NCBI RefSeq assembly: GCF_002531825.1
Contig: NZ_NWSX01000041.1
Location: 1 to 50,649 of the forward strand
Length of the DNA stretch: 50,649 nt
Reading direction: 5' to 3'
DNA from: Rhizobium sp. J15
Lineage (GTDB): Bacteria; Pseudomonadota; Alphaproteobacteria; Rhizobiales; Rhizobiaceae
Both the position numbers and the translations under genes were made by a program. Position 1 is the stretch's first letter, and each line of letters begins with the position of its first letter. Shown in pieces: positions 41,447-50,386 of the stretch. The notes below the pieces were generated by a model. That model was given only the letters and a program-made list of their open reading frames with translations, searched no databases and was not told the origin of the DNA.

Positions 41447-41737
41447 TCAATGGACGGCCATGCTCACCATGCGATAGGGATGCACGGCCTCGAACTGCAG
41501 GATCATCTCGGTCGCCTGCTGCAAGACGAGCTCGGCATTTTCAGGATCGTAACGGGCAAGTTCGTCGGCATTGATGCGGATCGCTTCGGCCATGTTGGTG
41601 GAAACGGCGGCGAAGTGACTATTGCCTTCGACCAGGGCCTCACGCGCCGTATCCTCCAGCGTGCGGGCGATATCGACGAAGACTTCTTCGCGCTCCTCGA
41701 TACTGAGGTCTTTGATTGTGTTGGTTTTCTCTTCCAT
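41447..41737 (-). CDS. Small acidic unknown protein
   Basis: 96 aa from the ATG at 41737, with GGAG eight bases upstream. I do not recognise it. It is helical and acidic (IKDLSIEEREEVFVDIARTL, then ARYDPENAELVLQQATEMIL) with no membrane segment. It is the first gene of a minus-strand run of small proteins and faces the groES gene, so the 383 bases between 41738 and 42120 carry both promoters. Confidence 0.75.
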   Translation of the reverse strand: MEEKTNTIKDLSIEEREEVFVDIARTLEDTAREALVEGNSHFAAVSTNMAEAIRINADELARYDPENAELVLQQATEMILQFEAVHPYRMVSMAVH

Positions 41738-41948
41738 TTCAGCCACTCCAAAAAGACGTGGGACACAACCGAGCTTATCAAGCCTCGATCACCGAAGAGC
41801 TGGGAGTGCCAAGGTGCGGATTCAAGCCTTGGTGGGCTTGAACGCGCCTTCGAAACCCGAGCGCGACGACCATCGCCTGCATTTCGAACGCAGGAATTGA
41901 TCTTCGGTTCCCTCAGGCGCTACTCCCTGGACGTTGGTCCGATGAGGG

Positions 41949-41975
41949 CTGGCAGTCGCCGACGGAGAGTGCTAA
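41949..41975 (+). promoter_or_regulatory. CIRCE-like element upstream of groES
   Basis: CTGGCAGTC-N9-GAGTGCTAA. The right arm is the exact CIRCE sequence and the nine-base spacer is right; the left arm keeps six of nine bases of TTAGCACTC. This is the site of the heat-shock repressor HrcA, 145 bases before the groES start. The weak left arm may mean looser repression. The rest of the 41738-42120 gap shows nothing I can assign. Confidence 0.72.
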
Positions 41976-42120
41976 ATTTTTCCTTCATCCTCTTGAAATC
42001 GAAAAGCCGTCGAACCAGATCATTTACGCGAAACGCGCCCGCACGCGAGGCGCACCCGCCCGGACTGATCATCCGGTTCGGCCAGGGGACCGTCATCACC
42101 GTTTGTGCATGGAGGAAGGC

Positions 42121-42435
42121 ATGTCGTTCCGACCGCTTCACGATCGCATTCTCGTCCGCCGCGTCGATTCCGAGGAGAAGACCAAAGGCGGCATCATCAT
42201 TCCCGATACTGCCAAGGAAAAGCCGCAGGAAGGCGAGGTCATTGCCGCCGGCCCCGGCGCGCGCAACGATGCCGGCCAGATCCAGCCGCTCGACGTCAAG
42301 GTCGGCGACCGCATCCTGTTCGGCAAATGGTCCGGCACCGAGATCAAAATCGCAGGCGAAGACCTGCTGATCATGAAGGAAAGCGACGTGATGGGCATCA
42401 TCAAGGCCCAGAGCGAAGGGAAGCAGGCCGCCTGA
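42121..42435 (+). CDS. groES: Co-chaperonin GroES
   Basis: 104 aa from the ATG at 42121, with GGAGGAAGG just upstream. It is the heptameric lid of the GroEL folding chamber. FRPLHDRILVRRVDSEEKTK, GGIIIPDTAKEKPQEGEVIA (the mobile loop region) and VGDRILFGKWSGTEIKIAGE are all canonical. It precedes groEL by 48 bases, and a CIRCE-like site lies upstream. Rhizobia carry several groESL copies, and this may be an accessory one. Confidence 0.97.
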   Translation: MSFRPLHDRILVRRVDSEEKTKGGIIIPDTAKEKPQEGEVIAAGPGARNDAGQIQPLDVKVGDRILFGKWSGTEIKIAGEDLLIMKESDVMGIIKAQSEGKQAA

Positions 42436-42483
42436 GACGGCTGTGCTCGGAGTGAAGCTAGCTGCCTATGAAGGAGTGAGGAC

Positions 42484-44112
42484 ATGGCTGCTAAAGAAGT
42501 CAAATTCAGCACGGAAGCCCGCGACAAGATGCTGCGCGGCGTCGACATTCTCGCCGACGCGGTGAAGGTCACGCTCGGCCCGAAGGGCCGCAACGTCGTG
42601 ATCGACAAATCCTTCGGCGCGCCGCGCATCACCAAGGACGGCGTTTCGGTCGCCAAGGAAATCGAACTCGAAGATAAGTTCGAGAACATGGGCGCCCAGA
42701 TGGTCCGCGAAGTCGCTTCGAAGACCAGCGACATCGCCGGCGACGGCACCACGACCGCAACCGTTCTTGCCCAGGCGATCGTTCGCGAAGGCGCCAAGGC
42801 CGTTGCTGCCGGCATGAACCCGATGGACCTGAAGCGCGGCATCGACCTTGCCGTCAGCGCCATCGTCGCCGAACTGAAGACCAATGCCCGCAAGATCTCC
42901 AACAATTCCGAGATCGCCCAGGTCGGCACGATCTCGGCCAACGGCGACGCCGACATCGGCCACTATCTCGCCCAGGCGATGGAAAAGGTCGGCAATGACG
43001 GTGTCATCACCGTCGAAGAAGCCAAGACCGCCGAAACCGAACTCGAAGTCGTCGAAGGCATGCAGTTCGATCGCGGCTATCTCAGCCCCTACTTCGTCAC
43101 CAATGCCGACAAGATGCGGACCGAGTTCGAAGATCCCTATATCCTCATCCACGAGAAGAAGCTTTCGAACCTGCAGCCGATGCTCCCGGTTCTCGAAGCC
43201 GTCGTTCAATCCGCCAAGCCGCTCCTCATCATCGCCGAAGACGTCGAAGGCGAAGCGCTCGCAACGCTCGTCGTCAACAAGCTGCGCGGCGGCCTGAAGA
43301 TCGCTGCCGTCAAGGCGCCTGGTTTCGGCGACCGGCGCAAGGCCATGCTTGAAGATATCGCTATCCTCACCGCCGGCACGGTCGTTTCCGAAGACCTCGG
43401 CATCAAGCTTGAGAGCGTGACTCTCGATATGCTCGGCCGAGCGAAAAAGATCTCGATCGAGAAGGAAAACACGACCATCGTCGACGGCGCCGGCTCGAAA
43501 TCCGACATCTCGGGGCGCATCGCCCAGATCAAGGCTCAGATCGAAGAAACCACCTCCGACTACGACCGCGAGAAGCTGCAGGAACGTCTTGCCAAGCTAG
43601 CCGGCGGCGTCGCCGTCATCCGTGTCGGTGGCTCGACCGAGGTCGAGGTGAAGGAGAAGAAGGATCGCGTCGACGACGCACTGCACGCAACGCGGGCGGC
43701 GGTCGAGGAAGGCATTCTGCCGGGCGGCGGCGTGGCGCTTCTGCGCGCCGTCAAGGCGCTTGAGAATATCAAGACCGCCAATGACGACCAGCGCGTCGGC
43801 ATCGACATCGTTCGCCGCGCCGTCGAAACGCCGGTTCGCCAGATCGCCGAAAATGCCGGAGCGGAAGGCTCCATCATCGTCGGCAAGCTGCGCGAGAAGA
43901 GCGAGTTCTCCTACGGCTGGAACGCCCAGACAGGGGAATATGGCGACCTCTATGCGCAGGGCGTCATCGACCCGGCCAAGGTCGTGCGCACCGCACTGCA
44001 GGATGCGTCCTCCATCGCCGGCCTTCTCGTCACCACCGAAGCCATGGTCGCCGAGAAGCCCAAGAAGGACGCCGCTCCCGCCATGCCCGCCGGCGGCGGC
44101 ATGGATTTCTAA
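42484..44112 (+). CDS. groEL: Chaperonin GroEL
   Basis: 542 aa, full length. The equatorial ATP site has LGPKGRNVV near residue 31 and DIAGDGTTTATVLAQ near 83; the apical domain has FDRGYLSPYFVTNADK near 195. The later LPGGGVALLRAVKAL carries the adenine-site region. The C-terminus ends PAMPAGGGMDF, a short version of the usual GGM tail. AAGGAG stands eight bases before the ATG. A strong terminator hairpin follows. The neighbour genes suggest a stress-response paralogue, not the essential chromosomal copy, but this cannot be decided here. Confidence 0.97.
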   Translation: MAAKEVKFSTEARDKMLRGVDILADAVKVTLGPKGRNVVIDKSFGAPRITKDGVSVAKEIELEDKFENMGAQMVREVASKTSDIAGDGTTTATVLAQAIVREGAKAVAAGMNPMDLKRGIDLAVSAIVAELKTNARKISNNSEIAQVGTISANGDADIGHYLAQAMEKVGNDGVITVEEAKTAETELEVVEGMQFDRGYLSPYFVTNADKMRTEFEDPYILIHEKKLSNLQPMLPVLEAVVQSAKPLLIIAEDVEGEALATLVVNKLRGGLKIAAVKAPGFGDRRKAMLEDIAILTAGTVVSEDLGIKLESVTLDMLGRAKKISIEKENTTIVDGAGSKSDISGRIAQIKAQIEETTSDYDREKLQERLAKLAGGVAVIRVGGSTEVEVKEKKDRVDDALHATRAAVEEGILPGGGVALLRAVKALENIKTANDDQRVGIDIVRRAVETPVRQIAENAGAEGSIIVGKLREKSEFSYGWNAQTGEYGDLYAQGVIDPAKVVRTALQDASSIAGLLVTTEAMVAEKPKKDAAPAMPAGGGMDF

Positions 44113-44122
44113 AACAATCGCC

Positions 44123-44152
44123 GGCCCGCCCGCACCGCCGGACGGGCCTTTT
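44123..44152 (+). terminator. Rho-independent terminator after groEL
   Basis: GGCCCG and CGGGCC (44123-44128 and 44143-44148) with further inner pairing CCG/CGG, then TTTT. It begins 11 bases after the groEL stop and ends the groESL transcript just ahead of the small gene at 44167. Confidence 0.8.
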
Positions 44153-44166
44153 CCGAGGGAATGAAG

Positions 44167-44418
44167 ATGGTTCAAACGATCGTAAACCGGTCGCAGGTTC
44201 CGCTGGATTCCTGCGATCTCGAAACCTGCCAGCGCGTCTTCGACAAGATCAGCACCGATTATCAGGTGGCAAAGGACAGCGACGAGGCCGAACGGATGGC
44301 GAGCATCATCATCGAACTCTACCGGCAGGGCGTGCGCGACCCCAATCACCTGCGCTCGATGGTCGAAGCGGCCCGCGGCCTGTTCGAACCCGCAAGAGGC
44401 GACGAACCGAAGGTCTGA
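44167..44418 (+). CDS. Small unknown protein downstream of groEL
   Basis: 83 aa from the ATG at 44167, with GAGGG eight bases upstream; an ATG six bases earlier sits too close to that site. I do not recognise a named family. It is helical (CDLETCQRVFDKISTDYQVA, AERMASIIIELYRQGVRD) with no membrane segment. The groEL terminator stands between it and groEL, so only read-through would link the two. Confidence 0.75.
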   Translation: MVQTIVNRSQVPLDSCDLETCQRVFDKISTDYQVAKDSDEAERMASIIIELYRQGVRDPNHLRSMVEAARGLFEPARGDEPKV

Positions 44419-44445
44419 TCCCGCAAGCGGATCCGCGGCGATATT

Positions 44446-44724
44446 TCAGCGCCGCGGCCGCCCCGGCGCGTTTGCCCGAAGAACGGTCATCTCCTCATGC
44501 TGCACTTCATTTTCGGCGTTCAGCACCGCGCGCCAAAGCCTGTTGCCGAGGCGTAGCGACACCCGCTTCGTGCCTTCGTGTTCAGCGGTGCCGATTTCCA
44601 CGGAGCTGACGAGGGAGCCATGGCGCATGTGGCGACGAAGATCGGCCAGCGACAGGCCGAACCGCTGCGCGAGCTCGGATGAATCGAGGATGAAATCCCC
44701 GTTCGGATCGCGTTCGATCATCAT
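44446..44724 (-). CDS. DUF6522 family protein
   Basis: 92 aa from the ATG at 44724. The core (FILDSSELAQRFGLSLADLR, then HMRHGSLVSSVEIGTAEHEG and KRVSLRLGNRLWRAVL) fits the small DUF6522 family of unknown function. The best ribosome-binding site, GGAG, is nine bases upstream; an in-frame TTG just ahead overlaps it and is less likely. It lies 26 bases after the HPP-CBS gene and probably shares its transcript. Confidence 0.78.
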   Translation of the reverse strand: MMIERDPNGDFILDSSELAQRFGLSLADLRRHMRHGSLVSSVEIGTAEHEGTKRVSLRLGNRLWRAVLNAENEVQHEEMTVLRANAPGRPRR

Positions 44725-44750
44725 CGGCTCATTCTCCAATCATTCCGAGA

Positions 44751-45881
44751 TCAGGCCACGGCCGGGATCGGCGCGCTGTCATTCGGCAGCAGCCGCGCCA
44801 CGGCGCTCAGGAGATCCGTCTGCGATATGAGGCCGAGGATGCGGTAATCGTCATCGACGATGATGACGGCATGCGTGCGCCCGTCCGTCAGCACGGGCAG
44901 CAGCGACAGGGCCGCATCCGCCGGTCTCGCCACCGCCGGCCTCGAGATGGCGCCCGAGATCGTACCGGCGCTCGCCGACAATTCCCGCAGGCCGACGGTG
45001 CCGATGAGGCGGCCTTCAGGATCTTTCACCGGTAGCGTGCGGATATTGTGCTTGAGGAGAAGCTGGCGCGCGGCCTCCGGTTCCGCGGCTTCGCCGACGG
45101 CGATCACGTCGCGCGACATGATGTCGGCGCAGTTGATCCTGGCATTCGACCGGATGGCCGCCTGCAGCTCGACCTGCTGCAGCAGCCGGCTCAAGTCGGC
45201 GCGATCGATATCGAAGGTTTCATCGAGCGCTTCCAGCGCCGCATCGAGATCTTCCTCGCGGAAGCCGACCCGCACGGCGGACGGCAGGTCGATCGTCTGG
45301 TGCGTGTTCTCCGCGGGCTTCGGCACCACATGCGGATAGTTCCGCCGGGAAAGCTTGTGGAACAGCAGGCCGAGGCAGACGAGGATGCAGGAGTTCAGGG
45401 CGACCGGCACGAAGGGGAAGAGAAAACCCCAGCCGGCGACGACGGGACCGCCGAGGACGGCCGTCAGCGCCGCCGCGCCTCCAGGCGGATGCAGGCAGCG
45501 CGTGAAGGACATCGCGCCGATCGCGAGCGACACGCCGACACCGGTCGCGATGATCGGATCGCGGATGAAATAAGCGGCGACGATGCCCATCATGGCGGAG
45601 ATGGTGTTGCCGCCGATGATCGACCATGGCTGCGCCAGCGGGCTTGCCGGCACGGCGAAAAGAAGCACGGCTGAGGCCCCCATCGGCGCCACGATCAGCG
45701 GAAGATGCGGCCCCTGTCCGAACAGATAACCGCTGATGACGCCGGTGAACCCGATCGCCAGCAAAGCGCCGAGGCAGGCGATCAGTCGCTCGCGTAAGGT
45801 CGCGCCGGCAAGGATCGGCGAGAACAGGCGGAAACGACGGAAGCGACTCGGTCCCACCTTCGGGGAAACGGGATACTGCAT
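44751..45881 (-). CDS. HPP-family membrane protein with two CBS domains
   Basis: 376 aa from the ATG at 45881. The N-terminal half (about 20-180) is an HPP domain with four or five membrane segments and the name motif CLHPPGGAAALT. The C-terminal part (about 245-370) holds two CBS domains: CADIMSRDVIAVGEAAEPEA with NIRTLPVKDPEGRLIGTVGL, and ALSLLPVLTDGRTHAVIIVD with YRILGLISQTDLL. HPP proteins are linked to nitrite transport in plants and cyanobacteria; CBS pairs bind adenine nucleotides. So it may be a nucleotide-gated transporter. The ribosome-binding site is weak. It follows a LysR gene by 50 bases. Confidence 0.87.
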   Translation of the reverse strand: MQYPVSPKVGPSRFRRFRLFSPILAGATLRERLIACLGALLAIGFTGVISGYLFGQGPHLPLIVAPMGASAVLLFAVPASPLAQPWSIIGGNTISAMMGIVAAYFIRDPIIATGVGVSLAIGAMSFTRCLHPPGGAAALTAVLGGPVVAGWGFLFPFVPVALNSCILVCLGLLFHKLSRRNYPHVVPKPAENTHQTIDLPSAVRVGFREEDLDAALEALDETFDIDRADLSRLLQQVELQAAIRSNARINCADIMSRDVIAVGEAAEPEAARQLLLKHNIRTLPVKDPEGRLIGTVGLRELSASAGTISGAISRPAVARPADAALSLLPVLTDGRTHAVIIVDDDYRILGLISQTDLLSAVARLLPNDSAPIPAVA

Positions 45882-45931
45882 GACAAGACCAATTGCGTGA
45901 GGGATATCGGCGACTGAAGGAGGCGGGCGGG

Positions 45932-46837
45932 CTAGTTCATTGCCAGCCTGAGATCTCTGCCCTTCGTCGCACCGAGAACTTCGTGGAAGGCATTGAAGGC
46001 GCTGGGGCGGTCGCCCTTGCGGTAAACGAGCAGCGTTTCGACAGGGCCAAGCGGATGGGTCTGGACGGCCGTCGGCCAATGCATGAGATCCAGAACGGAT
46101 TTCGGCATGACCCCCGCCGTATTGCCGGTCGCAACGCTTGCCAGGATGGCGTGGTAGGAGCCGAGCTCGCGGGTCGGCAAGGCGCCGGTCTTGCGCGCCC
46201 AGCTCTCGGCGATCCTGCGATAGGTGCAGCCGGGCTCCAGAGCGGCGAGCGAGGCGACGCGCAGATCGGCGGCGGATTTGATCGAGGGATGGCCCGACGG
46301 CAGGACGATCAGCAGATCCTCGACGAAGACCGGCTCCATCGCCAGCGTCTTGAGCTCGGCATCGAAATCCGGTTCTTCCTTGCGCATCGCCTTGGGCGGC
46401 CGGGCAATCAGCGCGCAATCCAGGGCATCCGATATAACAGCGCGGGTGAGATCGCGGGAGGCGCCCATGGTCAGCTGCAGCGACACATCGGGCCACATCT
46501 GGTTGAACTGTGTCAGCGCCGCCGGCAGCCTGCTTGCCGCCGTGCTCTCCATCGTGCCGACCCGCAACGTGCCCGATGGCGCGAGCGGCCGCACGGCCTG
46601 GCGCGCTTCGAGCGCAAGCGCCGTCAGCCTGTTGGCATAGGCGAGGAAGGTCTCGCCTTCCCGCGTCAGCGTCATCTTCTTGCCGTCACGGCTGAAGAGG
46701 GAGGCGCCGAGATCTTCCTCCAATTGCTGGATGCGCGTCGTGACATTCGACGGCACCCGCCCGACGGCCTTGGCGGCTTTCGTAACGCTGCGGTCGCTGG
46801 CGACGGCAAGGAATATCTCGATCGACGAAAGGTCCAA
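45932..46837 (-). CDS. LysR-family transcriptional regulator
   Basis: 301 aa. The N-terminal winged helix is IEIFLAVASDRSVTKAAKAV followed by VTTRIQQLEEDLGASLFSRD. The C-terminal substrate-binding domain (about 90-300) starts SGTLRVGTMESTAASRLP and has PSGHPSIKSAADLRVASLAA. It reads into the HPP-CBS and DUF6522 genes, so it may be part of their operon, which is unusual because LysR genes commonly face their targets. An inverted repeat lies 18 bases upstream of its start. The effector is unknown. Confidence 0.92.
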   Translation of the reverse strand: MDLSSIEIFLAVASDRSVTKAAKAVGRVPSNVTTRIQQLEEDLGASLFSRDGKKMTLTREGETFLAYANRLTALALEARQAVRPLAPSGTLRVGTMESTAASRLPAALTQFNQMWPDVSLQLTMGASRDLTRAVISDALDCALIARPPKAMRKEEPDFDAELKTLAMEPVFVEDLLIVLPSGHPSIKSAADLRVASLAALEPGCTYRRIAESWARKTGALPTRELGSYHAILASVATGNTAGVMPKSVLDLMHWPTAVQTHPLGPVETLLVYRKGDRPSAFNAFHEVLGATKGRDLRLAMN

Positions 46838-46855
46838 TGAAAATCTCGTTTTCGA

Positions 46856-46875
46856 AATTATGGGAACGGATAATT
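46856..46875. promoter_or_regulatory. LysR-type box near the lysR start
   Basis: AATTAT and ATAATT arms are separated by eight bases, and they contain a T-N11-A core, the general LysR binding pattern. It is 18 bases from the start codon, where it would serve auto-regulation. Confidence 0.45.
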
Positions 46876-47092
46876 CTCTATATAAAAATCATTGCCGCCG
46901 CTCAAGTCGTATTACGATATAAATTGGTCGTTCGAGTGGGGGAGGAAACGGCTGCCGAAAAAACAAACGCGACGCCGCGGAAATAGCCACGCGACGCCGG
47001 ATATTGCCCTGCCGAACGGCGAATAGAGGGTTTCAGGCTGGCATGGGGTTTGCATCTGCAATCCCTATCTGCAGATCGATCAACGCCGGCCC

Positions 47093-47404
47093 ATGTTGCA
47101 CCTTGTCCTGACCTGTCTTCTCCTCAGCGTGGCTTCCGGCTTGAGCATGCGGCGTTTTCTCCTGCCCTATTTCCCGGGCGGCGATCTCGCCGAGAAATCC
47201 GCTCCGGTGACGATCGTCGCAAGCGCCGTCTTCCTGGCGGCAATGGCCTTTACCGTTTCCGACCAGGATCTCTGGGCGAAATTCGTCATCCTGATGCTCG
47301 GCCTTCTGCTGGCGGCGATGTTCGACGATGCAAGACCCAGGCTGACCATCGCGCTCTCCGCCGTCAGTCTGGCCGCCTATCTCGGGCTGCGCTCGATCGC
47401 CTGA
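47093..47404 (+). CDS. Small membrane protein of unknown function
   Basis: 103 aa with three or four hydrophobic segments (MLHLVLTCLLLSVASGL, APVTIVASAVFLAAMAFTV, KFVILMLGLLLAAMF, and a final LTIALSAVSLAAYLGL). I do not recognise a family. No clear ribosome-binding site stands before the ATG. No gene partner is evident. The 255 bases before it (46838-47092) show only the LysR-type repeat. Confidence 0.6.
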   Translation: MLHLVLTCLLLSVASGLSMRRFLLPYFPGGDLAEKSAPVTIVASAVFLAAMAFTVSDQDLWAKFVILMLGLLLAAMFDDARPRLTIALSAVSLAAYLGLRSIA

Positions 47405-47534
47405 TAGCCCCTCGGTTTCACCCCGAACGGAATCTCACGGCTCACCCGCCGGGCATCCTTGCGCAACCGCAAACGTTGCGGTGGCAGCTACGAAATATTT
47501 CAAGCGCCGCGCGATAAATGATTTCAATTGAAGA

Positions 47535-47825
47535 ATGATCTTGAATTATAATTCTCGTTTATCGAATATGAAGGAGCCGGTGCCGGAGACCGGAGACAAG
47601 AAACTCCTTCGATGGACGACGATCATGGAGAGCGATGCCGCAAGAAAGATCTGGTCGGAATGGTATGCATGGCACCCGGTCCTGCCGATCGACGATACAG
47701 TCTTCTGGCTCGAAACCGTCTACCGGCGGGAAAGCCCCGACGGTTTCTGGCAATACCGCTCCTTCCGCACCGAATCCGAACGCCGGCGGGCTTCAGCCGA
47801 CATTCCTCTCTGTCCCGGCGCTTAA
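47535..47825 (+). CDS. Small unknown protein
   Basis: 96 aa from the first ATG, or 85 aa from the ATG at 47568; neither has a good ribosome-binding site (GAAGA precedes the first). I do not recognise it. It is polar and aromatic-rich (ARKIWSEWYAWHPVLPIDDT, VFWLETVYRRESPDGFWQYR), without membrane segment. The W-rich pattern with no long repeats suggests a real small protein. Confidence 0.55.
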   Translation: MILNYNSRLSNMKEPVPETGDKKLLRWTTIMESDAARKIWSEWYAWHPVLPIDDTVFWLETVYRRESPDGFWQYRSFRTESERRRASADIPLCPGA

Positions 47826-47857
47826 CGCCTGATACCCCAGGATGAGCGCCTGCACCG

Positions 47858-50386
47858 TCAGGATGCGAGCGCGATCGATGGCCTGCGGCCCTCGGCAGCA
47901 GCGGTCTGGAAGTGGGAAATCCTCTCGTTCAACACCTCCACCTGATGCCGGAGCCGGTGAATTTCGGCGGTGTTTTCCTCCACCATGGCGGCATTGTGCT
48001 GGGTGATGTGCTCGACATCGCGAACGGCATTGTTCACCTCGTCGATGCCCTTGTATTGCGTGGTCGTGGCAGAGGAGATGACCTGCACCAGCCCGTTGAT
48101 CGAGGTGAAATGCTCCATGATGGCGGAAAGCGCCTCGCCGGTCTCTTCGACCAGCGTGACGCCGGCGCCGACCTGGGACGCGCTGTTGGAGATCAGATCC
48201 TTGATCTCGCGGGCAGCCTTGGCGCAGCGCTGCGCAAGCTCGCGCACTTCCTGGGCAACGACCGCAAAGCCCCGGCCGGCTTCACCGGCGCGTGCGGCTT
48301 CGACGCCGGCATTCAGCGCAAGAAGATTGGTCTGGAAGGCGATCTCGTCGATCACGCCGATGATGCTCGTGACCTTCTCGGACGAACGGTTGATGGCGCC
48401 CATGGCATCGACGGCCTTGGCGACGACGGCGGCGGAATGCTCCGCCTGGCGGTGAGCCTCGGCGACTGAAAGCGAGGTCTGGCGCGCATTCTCGGCGGTC
48501 GTGCGCACGCTGGCGGTCAGCTCGCCGAGTACCCGCGAGCTCTGCTCGAGGGCGGCCGCCTGCTGCTCCGTGCGGCGGGCGAGATCGTCGGCGGCTCCCG
48601 AAAGATTGGTGCTGCCCTCGGCGATCTCATAGGTCGAGTTGCGAACCTCGGCGAGCGTCAGGCGCAAGGCATCGATGGCGTGATTATAGGTGCGGGCCAT
48701 GGCGACATATTCGGCAGCGAGATCCTCGCTCATCTCTGCGGCGAGATTACCGTTGGCGAGCTTGCCGAGCATGTCGGAGAGCGCGTTCAGGGCCTCGCTC
48801 TGTTCCGCCTCGATGCGCGCCTGCTCGGCGGCGCGGCGGGCCTGCTCCTGTTCGTCGCGCGCCCGGCTTGCTTCGGCGACCTCTTCCAATCTGGTCTTTT
48901 CTAGCGCCTGGTCGCGGAAGACGGTGACCGAGCGGATCATGTCGCCGATCTCGTCGCCGCGCTTGCCGTCGCCGATAGGAACGTTCAGATCGCCATCGGC
49001 AAGCCGCATCATCGTCTGGGTGATGCGCTTCAGCGGCCCGCGCAACGTTTCGATCAGCATCAGGCCGCCGATGATCGCAAGCACCGTGCCCGCAATCATG
49101 GCCGAAAGCGACATCGTGGCCGAGCGCTGGCTGATTTCCTTGCCGCTCTCCTGCGCCGTGCTGACGAATTGTTCGAGCGTATGGCTTGCGGCCGCCACCA
49201 GTTCGGTCGCCGCCTCCCTGTTGTTCTGCCACCGATCCGCAATCGAGATCAGCGCCGACGTGCTCTTTTCGATCAGGGCAAGCGAAGGCTCGATCTTCTT
49301 GGCAAGATCCTTCAAGGCGGCATTTTTGCCGCTCAGGGGTTCGAGCTTGGCTGCGCTTTCACGCAGCGCCTTCAGATCCACCAGAACCGCATCCCGCGAT
49401 TCCGCATCGACCCGCCTGTTCAGTTCGCTCAAGTGCAGGCGCAGATCGTCGATCGATTTGAAAGCGGTGTTGACGATCGCCACCATCGAGCGAAGCGTCG
49501 CGATGCTCGCATCCATGCCGACAAAACGCTCGATTGCGGTGTCCGCGTTGCCGGAGGCAAGTTTTGCGAACTGCTCCTCGAAACGCTGCAGATCCTGGTC
49601 GACGGGCGCGTAGCCTTCAAGCGACAGATTGGCGATGTCCTTCGCCGTGGCGGCGAGCTTCTCCAGAACCGGCTTCAGCGAAGCGACCTGGCTTTTCGCC
49701 TTGTCGGAGCCAAGCGCCTCGCTCTCGCCGACTTCCTTGACGAGCGGCGGCAGAAGGCTGCCGATGGCCTGGGCAAGTTTCTGCGGGTCGGCGGCACCGG
49801 CGGTCGCCTTGCGCAATTTCGTGATACGCGCCGCGAGGTTCTTATAGGCCGAGGCATCGAGAAGAAGCGCCCGGACGAAGGCCTCCTTGCCATTGGCCTG
49901 ATCCTGCAGAACGTCGAGCTGCTTGCGGGCGGTCTGGCTTTCCCTGAAAAGCTGCGCCACCGCCTCGTCGATCGCCTGTTCGGTATTCGCCCGTTCCTGG
50001 GACACCGCCCACAGCGCATCGGCGCTGCCCTGCATCTTGCCGCCGAGTTCGCGCACGACGGAGATCTGCTGCTTCTGGGCGGGATCGATCAACATGGCAT
50101 CGAGCGTCGCCGCGCCCTTCTGCTGATCGGCGATGCTGGCGATCAGCCGGTCGCGGGTGGCCGGCGCCGGCAGATCGGTAAAGGCGGTGAGCGAAGAGCG
50201 CAGCTGCTGGAAACTGGAAAGCGTATCGATCGTCTGCCGCGTCAGCGTCATCTGGCCGTTCAGCGTGCCGGCGGTGAAGTAACCGAAAAGACCGATGCCC
50301 GCGATGAGAACGATCAGAGGGACCAAGAAGAACAGGACCTTCGTCACGATCCGCATACGCTGCAACAGACGATCAATCAACGACAT
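47858..50386 (-). CDS. Methyl-accepting chemotaxis protein
   Basis: 842 aa. TM1 is near residues 13-36, then a large helical periplasmic region up to about residue 420, then TM2 (SLSAMIAGTVLAIIGGLMLI) and a HAMP domain (LRGPLKRITQTMMRLADGDL). The cytoplasmic signalling part has the hairpin tip DEIAFQTNLLALNAGVEAAR and ends EGRRPSIALAS. The helical sensor region of almost 400 residues is longer than in the classic Tar/Tsr type. GGGGG lies upstream of the ATG at 50386. No che genes are near, and the remaining 263 bases of the window hold no gene I can support. Confidence 0.93.
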   Translation of the reverse strand: MSLIDRLLQRMRIVTKVLFFLVPLIVLIAGIGLFGYFTAGTLNGQMTLTRQTIDTLSSFQQLRSSLTAFTDLPAPATRDRLIASIADQQKGAATLDAMLIDPAQKQQISVVRELGGKMQGSADALWAVSQERANTEQAIDEAVAQLFRESQTARKQLDVLQDQANGKEAFVRALLLDASAYKNLAARITKLRKATAGAADPQKLAQAIGSLLPPLVKEVGESEALGSDKAKSQVASLKPVLEKLAATAKDIANLSLEGYAPVDQDLQRFEEQFAKLASGNADTAIERFVGMDASIATLRSMVAIVNTAFKSIDDLRLHLSELNRRVDAESRDAVLVDLKALRESAAKLEPLSGKNAALKDLAKKIEPSLALIEKSTSALISIADRWQNNREAATELVAAASHTLEQFVSTAQESGKEISQRSATMSLSAMIAGTVLAIIGGLMLIETLRGPLKRITQTMMRLADGDLNVPIGDGKRGDEIGDMIRSVTVFRDQALEKTRLEEVAEASRARDEQEQARRAAEQARIEAEQSEALNALSDMLGKLANGNLAAEMSEDLAAEYVAMARTYNHAIDALRLTLAEVRNSTYEIAEGSTNLSGAADDLARRTEQQAAALEQSSRVLGELTASVRTTAENARQTSLSVAEAHRQAEHSAAVVAKAVDAMGAINRSSEKVTSIIGVIDEIAFQTNLLALNAGVEAARAGEAGRGFAVVAQEVRELAQRCAKAAREIKDLISNSASQVGAGVTLVEETGEALSAIMEHFTSINGLVQVISSATTTQYKGIDEVNNAVRDVEHITQHNAAMVEENTAEIHRLRHQVEVLNERISHFQTAAAEGRRPSIALAS

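Noticed and set aside
41837..41873. CTTGAA near 41837 as a heat-shock sigma factor promoter of groESL
   Set aside because: No matching -10 element at 16-18 bases spacing; the next CCAT is 27 bases away.
45882..46496. 205-codon N-terminal extension of the HPP-CBS protein
   Set aside because: It would run through the LysR gene in another frame with Arg/Gly-rich sequence; the HPP protein fits a start at 45881.
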